Below, piece after piece: positions 33,594 to 40,501 of a DNA stretch of 64,000 nucleotides. Below the pieces are notes generated by a model, which worked only from the letters and a program-made list of their open reading frames with translations, was not told the DNA's origin and ran no database searches. A program made the translations under genes and the position numbers. Within the stretch, counting starts at the first letter, position 1. Each line of letters begins with the position of its first letter. The stretch is from Anaerolineales bacterium UBA5797. Its GTDB lineage: Bacteria; Chloroflexota; Anaerolineae; Anaerolineales; Villigracilaceae. The stretch spans positions 10,361-74,360 of the forward strand of contig DIDP01000076.1 of the NCBI GenBank assembly GCA_002418205.1, in the 5' to 3' direction.

Positions 33594-33604
33594 TCAGCCG
33601 TCGA

Positions 33605-33633
33605 AGGCAGGCGTTACCCGATGTGACGCCTGC
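33605..33633 (+). terminator. weak terminator or processing hairpin
   Basis: GCAGGCGT pairs with ACGCCTGC, followed by only TTTCC, so it is at best partial and the next genes may be read through. Confidence 0.4.
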
Positions 33634-33656
33634 TTTCCAGCCGGCAGAGTGAATTC

Positions 33657-34235
33657 ATGAACAACAAACAAAGACGACAACACATTCAACAAAGAAATAG
33701 AAAACAAAAACTGCTTGCAGGCATCATCTGGGGCGGAACCGGACTCGCCGTATTGGTGATCCTTGGAGTCATGGTCTGGCAGGGGATTAAACCAGCCGCA
33801 GGGGAGGCAGTTGCCATTATGAAGAGCGATCCGCATCTCCCCACCGACTCTGACCCGGGACAATATAATTCCGACCCGCCAACATCCGGATTGCATTATG
33901 CAACCGAAGCCCAGGCGGGGTTTTATGAAGAGAATATTTATACATATCCTGCTGCTTATCTTGTCCATAACCTGGAGCACGGGTATGTGATCATCTGGTA
34001 CAACTGCGACCTGCTGAATGAGACGGGATGCGCGGAGTTGAAATCACAGATCCGCACGGTCATTAACGACCTGGGTGGAGTGAAGCTGATTGCCTATCCC
34101 TGGAATTCCATTGATGTTCCGGTCGCATTAACCTCCTGGGGGCGGATTCAAAGGTTCGAGATCTTCGACATGGATTTAGCCAAAGCTTTTTACCGCGCCA
34201 ACCTCAATCGCGCCCCTGAACCAAACGCCCCATGA
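33657..34235 (+). CDS. DUF3105 membrane-anchored protein
   Basis: The 192-residue protein has a basic N-terminus, one membrane anchor and a DUF3105 domain (DPPTSGLHY, then LVHNLEHGYVIIWYNC). The histidines of NLEHGYV and the cysteines are conserved in that family as I recall and could bind metal. It lies in the operon between the FixH-like lipoprotein and the DUF2085 gene. Function unknown. Confidence 0.8.
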   Translation: MNNKQRRQHIQQRNRKQKLLAGIIWGGTGLAVLVILGVMVWQGIKPAAGEAVAIMKSDPHLPTDSDPGQYNSDPPTSGLHYATEAQAGFYEENIYTYPAAYLVHNLEHGYVIIWYNCDLLNETGCAELKSQIRTVINDLGGVKLIAYPWNSIDVPVALTSWGRIQRFEIFDMDLAKAFYRANLNRAPEPNAP

Positions 34236-34244
34236 GGGAATAAA

Positions 34245-35015
34245 ATGTCAACAACCACCTTGAATGCCCCTAAAATAACGAATGCCTTTCAGTGGATAGG
34301 CACTCATTGGTTTGCCGTTTTTCTGACCATCTATGGTGTTTGGGTATTTGTTCCCTTCCTTGCGCCGGTTTTCATGCAGATCGGCTGGACGGGTGCAGGC
34401 AGGGCGGTCTACTTCATTTACTCGTTCTTCTGCCACCAACTCCCGGAACGCTCCCTCTTTTGGTTCGGCGAAAAGACCATGTATTCCCTGGGCGAAATCC
34501 AGGCGGTCTGGCAGAACACATCCAATCCCATGATCCTGCGCCAATTCATCGGCAACGAACCGATGGGCTGGAAGGTGGCGTGGTCGGATCGCATGATCTC
34601 GTTCTATACCAGCGTCTGGCTTTTTGCGGCATTGTGGTATCCCTTCCGACACACGATAAAGACTTTGAGTTGGTGGGGATTTGTTCTGCTCCTGCTGCCG
34701 ATGGCGCTGGATGGTGGAACACACATGGTCAGCGATTTTGCCGGTATCGGAAATGGATTTCGTGATACAAATGCATGGCTGGCAGTGTTGACAAACAACA
34801 CCTTTCCTGCAACGTTTTACGCCGGTGATGCGCTGGGATCGTTCAACTCGCTCATGCGCTTCCTTACCGGGCTTTTGGCGGGGCTGGGTCTTGTCTGGCT
34901 TGCCTTCCCGTTCATTAATCAATCACAAGTTTATAATCAGCAATTGGATACATTAAGCCATGCCAAAGTCATCGAGCAAATCAAAAACCAAAATACGCAT
35001 TCTCCTGGCGGATGA
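34245..35015 (+). CDS. DUF2085 membrane protein
   Basis: The 256-residue protein has about six membrane segments and the DUF2085 signature FCHQLPERSLFWFG. It overlaps the response regulator gene by 56 bases, so its expression is tied to the two-component system. No function is known for the family. Confidence 0.8.
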   Translation: MSTTTLNAPKITNAFQWIGTHWFAVFLTIYGVWVFVPFLAPVFMQIGWTGAGRAVYFIYSFFCHQLPERSLFWFGEKTMYSLGEIQAVWQNTSNPMILRQFIGNEPMGWKVAWSDRMISFYTSVWLFAALWYPFRHTIKTLSWWGFVLLLLPMALDGGTHMVSDFAGIGNGFRDTNAWLAVLTNNTFPATFYAGDALGSFNSLMRFLTGLLAGLGLVWLAFPFINQSQVYNQQLDTLSHAKVIEQIKNQNTHSPGG

Positions 35016-35649
35016 CCACCATATCGTCCGTGCAGGGGTGCGACAACTGCTTGAGAGTGCGACCGACCTCCAGGTCATTGCCGAGGCAGGAGACGGGGAG
35101 GAGGCGCAGGTCTTAATCCAAAAACACAAGCCGGATGTTGCCGTGCTTGATATTCAGATGCCCAAAGCCAGCGGTATTGAAGTCACACGCTGGGTGCGTG
35201 CCCATCTGCCCGAAGTGGGCGTGTTAATCCTGACCGCTTATAACGATGATCCCTACGTGATGGCGGTTTTGCAGGCAGGTGCAAATGGCTATGTCCTCAA
35301 AACTGGGCAGGCGGATGAGCTGATCCAGGCGGTGCGTGATGTCTATGAAGGTAAGTCTGCACTCGATCCATCCATCACCAGCAAGTTGATGTCCACCATC
35401 TTCAAAGGACCGGAAAAAAAGATCGTCGAACCATTAACTGACCGTGAACTGGATGTGCTGCGACTCGCGGCGAAGGGGTTCACCAACAAATCCATCGGTG
35501 TGCAACTGAATATCAGCGACCGCACCGTGCAGGGACATCTTGCGCACATCTTCGCCAAACTGCAATCCAACAGCCGCACCGAGGCTGTCATGCGCGGGGT
35601 GGCGCTGGGGTTGATCTCACAAAGCTCGGGCAATATTCCAGAAGAATGA
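34960..35649 (+). CDS. NarL/FixJ-type response regulator, likely master of the island
   Basis: The 229-residue protein has a receiver domain (phospho-acceptor Asp64 in AVLDIQMP, Lys of VLKT) and a LuxR/NarL helix-turn-helix (LTDRELDVLRLAAKGF, LNISDRTVQGHLAHIFAKL). NarL-family regulators bind inverted 7-2-7 heptamers; the island dyad TAGGCAA-TA-TTGCCTA has exactly this shape. That makes it the best candidate to bind the nine or ten shared promoters. It overlaps both neighbours, and its kinase follows at once. Confidence 0.88.
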   Translation: MPKSSSKSKTKIRILLADDHHIVRAGVRQLLESATDLQVIAEAGDGEEAQVLIQKHKPDVAVLDIQMPKASGIEVTRWVRAHLPEVGVLILTAYNDDPYVMAVLQAGANGYVLKTGQADELIQAVRDVYEGKSALDPSITSKLMSTIFKGPEKKIVEPLTDRELDVLRLAAKGFTNKSIGVQLNISDRTVQGHLAHIFAKLQSNSRTEAVMRGVALGLISQSSGNIPEE

Positions 35650-37340
35650 AACGAATCCTGCCAGGCTGGCGCGGTCTGACGCAACTCTTTGCCGTCACGG
35701 TTCTGCCGCTGACGCTTTTGTTATTGTTCATTGCGTTCGGCGGGGTCAACATGCACCAGCAGGACATGCGCACCCTGGTCGGGGAACGTGACGAACGCGC
35801 CGTGCAGTCCGCCGCCGCAGCGCTGCAATCCGAACTTCATCATCGCATGGCGACTGTTTCGAGCATGGCGGTGCTGGCATCCGAGGATATTTCCTTCAAG
35901 GATATATTTGCCACCACCACCGACCTGGCAAAGGATTTCAACGGGGGGATTGCCTTTCTAAATACGGATGGACACTTAATCGAGAAAACGGGGAATGACA
36001 GATTTTGGGGATGGGTATCTCAAAACTCCAGGTCGGTCAAACTCGCTTCTTCATCCAGCCCTCAATTTGTTTTCTCCGACCCGACCCTGGATCCAAACTC
36101 CAACCAACTCTTTGTCATCATCTCAGCCTATTCTGACTCCCGCGATGTGATTGTCGCCGGCGCGTTTTCACCCGAGACACTCGCGTCCGAAACCCTGACA
36201 CCCACCTACCCGGCGGGCAGTCACGTGACCATCTATCTATTGGATAATTCCCGCCGTATTTTGTTCGTCAGCGGTGCGCTCGAACGCGAAAGCCTGGATG
36301 CGGACCATCCTGGAGTGGCGGAAGCTCTGGCAGGCAGGAGTGGCGTTCTGTATGTGAAAAAGGAAGCGACGGAACATGTAGTCGCCTATAGCCCCATTGA
36401 AACTGCAGGCTGGGCATTGATCACGGAGGAGGAATGGGAAATGGTGATCAGCCCCTCCCTGCAATTGACCCAGATGGCTCCGCTGGTAATGGTGCCTGCC
36501 TTCATCCTGGCATTGATTGCCATCTGGTTCGGCGCCAAACAGATCGTCCAGCCCCTGCAAAAACTTGAGTCCAAGGCGGCGGCGCTGGCATGGGGGGATT
36601 TCGAAGCCATAAAGGAGTCAGTTGGCGGCATATCTGAGGTCCAACACCTGCAAATGGAATTGACCGAAATGTCGCGTAAAGTGCAGGCGGCTCAGGAGGG
36701 ATTGCACGATTACATCGGCGCGATCACTTCGGCACAGGAAGAGGAACGTGCCAGACTGGCGCGGGAACTGCATGACGACACCATTCAGGCGGTCATTGCA
36801 TTGAAACAACGGGTGCAACTGGCGCAGAGATCGGTCAAGGATCAAAATGGAAAACAATCCCTTAAGGAACTCGAAAATCTGGCGGAGCAGACCATCGAAA
36901 ATCTGCGCCGCCTGACGCGGGCGCTGCGTCCCATTTATCTCGAAGATCTGGGACTGGTCACTGCGTTGGAAATGCTGGCGCGGGAGATCAGCCAGGTTAA
37001 TTCTCTGATCGTTGATTTTCAAAAAACCGGTAACGAACGTCGTCTCTCGCGCGAGGTGGAATTGTCGCTATATCGCATTGCGCAGGAAGCGCTCAATAAT
37101 GTGGCTAAACATTCCGGGGCGACTCGTGCCGACTTGTCCATCCGTTATTCTGATTCGGAAATAACACTGATGATCTCTGATAATGGCCACGGCTTTGTCG
37201 CTCCTGCCAGCCCGACGGAATTTGCTCCCAACGGGCATTTTGGACTGCTCGGTATTCATGAACGTGCGGACCTGATCGGGGCACGGCTGGGAATTGAGTC
37301 CACCCAAGGACAGGGAACCAGGATCGAAATTCGCTTGTAA
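35646..37340 (+). CDS. HisKA_3-type sensor histidine kinase
   Basis: The 564-residue protein has an N-terminal membrane helix, an extracytoplasmic sensor region (about residues 40-270, Cache-like by its length), a second helix (LVMVPAFILALIAIWFG), a HAMP-like linker, a HisKA_3 motif RLARELHDDTIQAV with the phosphorylated His, and a HATPase domain (NHGFV/GLLGIHERADLIGA region). Its ATG overlaps the regulator stop (ATGA). The signal is probably periplasmic; copper or redox state is an inference from the regulon. Confidence 0.87.
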   Translation: MKRILPGWRGLTQLFAVTVLPLTLLLLFIAFGGVNMHQQDMRTLVGERDERAVQSAAAALQSELHHRMATVSSMAVLASEDISFKDIFATTTDLAKDFNGGIAFLNTDGHLIEKTGNDRFWGWVSQNSRSVKLASSSSPQFVFSDPTLDPNSNQLFVIISAYSDSRDVIVAGAFSPETLASETLTPTYPAGSHVTIYLLDNSRRILFVSGALERESLDADHPGVAEALAGRSGVLYVKKEATEHVVAYSPIETAGWALITEEEWEMVISPSLQLTQMAPLVMVPAFILALIAIWFGAKQIVQPLQKLESKAAALAWGDFEAIKESVGGISEVQHLQMELTEMSRKVQAAQEGLHDYIGAITSAQEEERARLARELHDDTIQAVIALKQRVQLAQRSVKDQNGKQSLKELENLAEQTIENLRRLTRALRPIYLEDLGLVTALEMLAREISQVNSLIVDFQKTGNERRLSREVELSLYRIAQEALNNVAKHSGATRADLSIRYSDSEITLMISDNGHGFVAPASPTEFAPNGHFGLLGIHERADLIGARLGIESTQGQGTRIEIRL

Positions 37341-37353
37341 AGCGATAAAGGTC

Positions 37354-37422
37354 ATAAGCCATTTTGCCTACCGATTTCCCCGCCATCCTGCGCTCATGCA
37401 GGGGCGGGGATTTGCGTATCAT
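37354..37422 (+). promoter_or_regulatory. island promoter E: two dyads and -10 box
   Basis: Distal dyad ATAAGCCATTTTGCCTAC (37354-37371), proximal dyad CCCCGCCAT/CCTGCGCTC (37378-37395), TATCAT at 37417-37422, 55 bases after the distal centre. It serves ccdA at 37454 and the genes behind it. Confidence 0.8.
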
Positions 37423-37453
37423 GATGTTATATCCTTATTGAAAAGGAAGACTC

Positions 37454-38215
37454 ATGACCTCTGATACTGCGATTCCCCCCTTTCCATCCCAAACAGAACG
37501 TTTGAAAATATTTTTACATGCGCTGCTCTTCGTCCTCGGCTTCTCATTGGTGTTTGTAATCGGCTGGGGCGGCTCGGTGACGGCGCTGGGTCAATTGTTC
37601 GGCGCATACAAACGGGTTATCGCGCAATTAGGCGGCGTGATCGTGATCATGTTCGGACTGGCGACTCTGGATGTAATTCGCCTTCCCTGGTTTTATTATG
37701 ATACCCGGACGGAATACACAGGTCAGCGCGGAACCTATGGTGGCTCGGCGTTAATGGGCATTTTCTTTGCAGCAGGTTGGAGCCCATGCATTGGTGCCAC
37801 ACTGGGCGCAATCCTAACAATGGGGCTCAGCCAGCAAACGGTCGGACAGGCGATGTGGCTATCTTCAGGGTACTCGCTTGGTTTGGGGCTTCCCTTCCTG
37901 GCGATGGCGCTTGGTTTGGAGCGCGCTTCAGGCTGGATCAAACGCATGCGACCCTATCAAAAGTATTTCAAAATTGCCAGCGGTGTTTTCATCATTGCCA
38001 TTGGTGTTCTGCTTCTTACGAACACAATGAGTCTGATAGCGATCTGGGCATTCAAGAATGGTCTATATATCGAAAAGTTTACCCTGTTCTCTGCCGCGCC
38101 GACATACTTCACCGCCATCCTTGCCGGTCTATTGTCATTTCTTTCACCTTGCGTCCTGCCGCTCGTGCCTGCCTATCTTGGTTATCTGAGCGGGCACACG
38201 ATACAAAGATCATAA
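37454..38215 (+). CDS. ccdA: CcdA-type cytochrome c biogenesis/thiol transport membrane protein
   Basis: The 253-residue protein has six membrane segments and the two redox cysteines of the CcdA/DsbD family in GWSPCIGATLGA and LSPCVLPLVPA. The order is unusual: the LSPCVLP helix, first in ordinary CcdA, lies at the C-terminus here, so the protein looks circularly permuted. It would carry electrons from cytoplasmic thioredoxin to outside thiol proteins, here the DsbA-like and TlpA-like proteins. AAGGA precedes the ATG. Confidence 0.82.
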   Translation: MTSDTAIPPFPSQTERLKIFLHALLFVLGFSLVFVIGWGGSVTALGQLFGAYKRVIAQLGGVIVIMFGLATLDVIRLPWFYYDTRTEYTGQRGTYGGSALMGIFFAAGWSPCIGATLGAILTMGLSQQTVGQAMWLSSGYSLGLGLPFLAMALGLERASGWIKRMRPYQKYFKIASGVFIIAIGVLLLTNTMSLIAIWAFKNGLYIEKFTLFSAAPTYFTAILAGLLSFLSPCVLPLVPAYLGYLSGHTIQRS

Positions 38216-38237
38216 TATTTTTAGAGAAGATACCCTT

Positions 38238-38984
38238 ATGGATTCCCCCATTAATTCGGAAGATACCATCACCTTTAAACGAACCCATTTTTATTCGGTC
38301 CTGGTGATACTGGCTTTTGCCATCGGCATATTGACGGGTTATGTTGTCTGGGGGCTTGCCCCCCGTTCACAACAAGCGATTGTCAATAATCCATCTGTTG
38401 CCCAGGGACCCATTGTCGAAGCCCCGGCAGCGACACAGGCACCGCAATTCACCCGTTATGAAATCCCATTCGAAGGCTTTCCCAGCCAGGGACCGGTGGA
38501 TGCACCCATCGTAATTGTCGAGTTCAGCGACTTTCAGTGCCCGTTCTGCAAACGCTTCCAGGATGAGACGGCTGCACAATTGCTGGCGGCGTATCCCGGT
38601 CAAATCCGTTTTGTCTATCGTCATCTTCCCCTGACATCCATTCATCCCGAAGCCCTTCCATCGGCGGAAGCCTCGATGTGCGCCAACGAACAGGGGGCCT
38701 TCTGGGATTACCATGACAGGATTTTTGAGAATCAGGACAAACTTGGGCGTGAGTTGTACCTGCAGATCGCCGCTGACCTCAATTTGGATGCAGTCACTTT
38801 CGAGGAGTGTCTCAATTCAGGTAAATATAAGGACGCCATCCAACAGGATATGGATTTTGCGCTCAACCTTGGCGTTCAATCCACCCCAACATTTTTCATC
38901 AACGGGCTGGCAATCGTTGGCGCGCAACCTCTTGAAGCGTTCAAACAGATCATCGATCTTGAGTTGGCTGGAAAAATTCCATGA
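38238..38984 (+). CDS. DsbA-like membrane-anchored disulfide oxidoreductase
   Basis: The 248-residue protein has one N-terminal membrane anchor and a thioredoxin-fold DsbA domain with CPFC at residues 101-104 and the cis-proline loop STPTFFINGL. It is of the DsbA/ScsC-like group (EFSDFQCPFCKRF). It probably makes or shuffles disulfides in exported copper proteins. It overlaps the rhodanese gene by 4 bases. Confidence 0.87.
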   Translation: MDSPINSEDTITFKRTHFYSVLVILAFAIGILTGYVVWGLAPRSQQAIVNNPSVAQGPIVEAPAATQAPQFTRYEIPFEGFPSQGPVDAPIVIVEFSDFQCPFCKRFQDETAAQLLAAYPGQIRFVYRHLPLTSIHPEALPSAEASMCANEQGAFWDYHDRIFENQDKLGRELYLQIAADLNLDAVTFEECLNSGKYKDAIQQDMDFALNLGVQSTPTFFINGLAIVGAQPLEAFKQIIDLELAGKIP

Positions 38985-39403
38985 AACAGATACTCCTCAT
39001 ATCCTTGTTTCTGCTTGTGACACTGACCGCCTGCCAGAGCAGCGTCGAAGAGATTACGGGCAAAGAGGTTACAACCGTTGACGGTTCCTATAAAAACATC
39101 ACTCCTGTCGATTTGGACACGATGTTGAAGAACACGGATCTTATCCTTGTCAATGTGCATACTCCTTTCGCAGGGAACATTGCCGATACAGACCTGTCCA
39201 TTCCCTACGACCAGATCAGTGCGCCGGAAAATCTGGCGCAGTTGCCAGCGGATAAAAATGCAAGGATCGTTCTGTATTGCCGCAGTGGTCGCATGAGCGC
39301 AATTGCGGCAGAGGAACTTGTTTCGCTCGGGTATACCAATATCTGGAATCTCGAAGACGGCATGGTGGCATGGGAACAGACAGGACGCGAAATCGAGAAA
39401 TAG
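38981..39403 (+). CDS. rhodanese-domain lipoprotein
   Basis: The 140-residue protein has a lipobox (LTAC, Cys18) and a rhodanese domain with active Cys100 in VLYCRSGRMS. It would transfer sulfur or act as a thiol partner outside the membrane. It ends the ccdA-dsbA-rhodanese operon just before dyad promoter F. Confidence 0.87.
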   Translation: MKQILLISLFLLVTLTACQSSVEEITGKEVTTVDGSYKNITPVDLDTMLKNTDLILVNVHTPFAGNIADTDLSIPYDQISAPENLAQLPADKNARIVLYCRSGRMSAIAAEELVSLGYTNIWNLEDGMVAWEQTGREIEK

Positions 39404-39404
39404 A

Positions 39405-39473
39405 ATAGGCAGAATTGCCTATAAGAGCCTCAGTAATATGGCTCTCGTTGAGGCTGTCTATTAATTGCATAAT
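39405..39473 (+). promoter_or_regulatory. island promoter F: two dyads and -10 box
   Basis: Distal dyad ATAGGCAGAATTGCCTAT (39405-39422), weak proximal dyad near 39429-39446, CATAAT at 39468-39473 (55 bases after the centre). It serves the YHS gene at 39496. Confidence 0.8.
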
Positions 39474-39495
39474 ACAAAGGAAAGGAGACCAGCTT

Positions 39496-39675
39496 ATGAC
39501 AACCACTGTACATGACCCCGTTTGCCACATGGATATCGACCCCGCTACTGCTGCCGGCACATCCGAATACAAGGGGCAAACGTATTATTTTTGCTCGCTT
39601 GGCTGCAAGAAGGCGTTTGATGCCGATCCCGAGAAGTATCTCAGCAAGACTCATGAACACGCGCATCATCATTAA
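39496..39675 (+). CDS. YHS-domain protein with a His-rich tail
   Basis: The 59-residue protein is one YHS domain (HDPVCHMDIDPATA, YYFCSLGCKKAF) with a metal-binding tail THEHAHHH. AAAGGAG precedes the ATG at 39496. It has its own dyad promoter and terminator, so it is a single-gene unit, perhaps a small copper buffer. Confidence 0.83.
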   Translation: MTTTVHDPVCHMDIDPATAAGTSEYKGQTYYFCSLGCKKAFDADPEKYLSKTHEHAHHH

Positions 39676-39697
39676 TTCCATCCTCTTCTCCTCAGGT

Positions 39698-39724
39698 AAC
39701 CTGCCCACTGGGCAGGTTATTTTA
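39698..39724 (+). terminator. terminator of the YHS gene
   Basis: AACCTGCCC pairs with GGGCAGGTT around a 3-base loop, followed by ATTTTATTTT. Confidence 0.85.
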
Positions 39725-39828
39725 TTTTAGACAATTTGCCGAAACAAAATCTTCAATCACTCTTTGCCGTGCCTTTACACATTCTTTAATCATGCCGGGT
39801 ATTCTTGGATCATCGAAAGGAGTACAGT

Positions 39829-40002
39829 ATGTTTCTCATGTGGATCGTCCCTTTAGTACTTGTCGGTTTGATCGTCTACAGCGTTTCTGGCAATAATCTG
39901 GTCAATGCGCTCAAGCCCGTTGCAAGCCGTACCTGCCACAAATGTGGACAGGCTGCGCAAAACGACTGGAAAAACTGCCCGCACTGCGGACAAACTTTAT
40001 GA
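39829..40002 (+). CDS. single-helix membrane protein with zinc ribbon
   Basis: The 57-residue protein has one N-terminal membrane helix and a zinc ribbon CHKCGQAAQNDWKNCPHCG. AAAGGAG precedes ATG 39829. The following gene has the same ribbon, so the two may form a pair. Function unknown. Confidence 0.75.
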   Translation: MFLMWIVPLVLVGLIVYSVSGNNLVNALKPVASRTCHKCGQAAQNDWKNCPHCGQTL

Positions 40003-40014
40003 AAGGAAGTCAAA

Positions 40015-40368
40015 ATGAAAAAAGGTAACTGGTGGATCGTTGGCATCGTAGCTGTTCTTGCTGCTCTGTTCCTTTTCGGAGGCGGCATGATATGGGGCAA
40101 CCGTGGATATGGCATGATGGGCGGTTATGGCATGATGGGTAACTGGGGCTACTCTCCCTTCGGCTGGTTCGGAATGGGATTGGGCATGATCTTCATGTGG
40201 CTCATCCCCATCGGCATCCTCGTGCTCATTGGGTTTGGTGTCGCATCCCTGGTGCGAAATACAGGAAATCCTCCCCAAGCCTCATCCCTGACGCCCTGCT
40301 CCAACTGCGGAAAGGGCACCCAAGCCGATTGGCAGACTTGCCCCTACTGCGGCAATTCCTTGAAGTAA
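40015..40368 (+). CDS. Met/Gly-rich membrane protein with zinc ribbon
   Basis: The 117-residue protein has two membrane helices around a Gly/Met/Tyr-rich loop (GYGMMGGYGMMGNWGY) and a C-terminal ribbon CSNCGKGTQADWQTCPYCG. SHOCT-like small membrane proteins with Met-rich loops are common in copper islands. It starts 12 bp after the previous gene. Confidence 0.75.
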   Translation: MKKGNWWIVGIVAVLAALFLFGGGMIWGNRGYGMMGGYGMMGNWGYSPFGWFGMGLGMIFMWLIPIGILVLIGFGVASLVRNTGNPPQASSLTPCSNCGKGTQADWQTCPYCGNSLK

Positions 40369-40403
40369 AGTAACCTCGCGTTCTCAAAGTAGCCTGTCGG
40401 AAG

Positions 40404-40472
40404 ATAGGCTATTTTGCTTATATACCACTAGGCTGAAATCCGCTCCCTGCCATCGTCTATTGGATATACACT
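40404..40472 (+). promoter_or_regulatory. island promoter G: two dyads and -10 box
   Basis: Distal dyad ATAGGCTATTTTGCTTAT (40404-40421), weak proximal dyad near 40428-40445, TACACT at 40467-40472 (55 bases after the centre). The left half of the dyad also forms one arm of a terminator-like hairpin (TAGCCTGTC with GATAGGCTA, then TTTTG) that ends the operon before it. It serves the copper ATPase operon. Confidence 0.8.
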
Positions 40473-40501
40473 ATTGGCATCTTTATAAAAGGTAGGCAAC
40501 C

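Noticed and set aside
39727..39744. Further copy of the island dyad before the zinc-ribbon gene at 39829
   Set aside because: The TTAGACAATTTGCCGAAA stretch is one base short between the arms, and its possible -10 is off by two bases; too weak to count.
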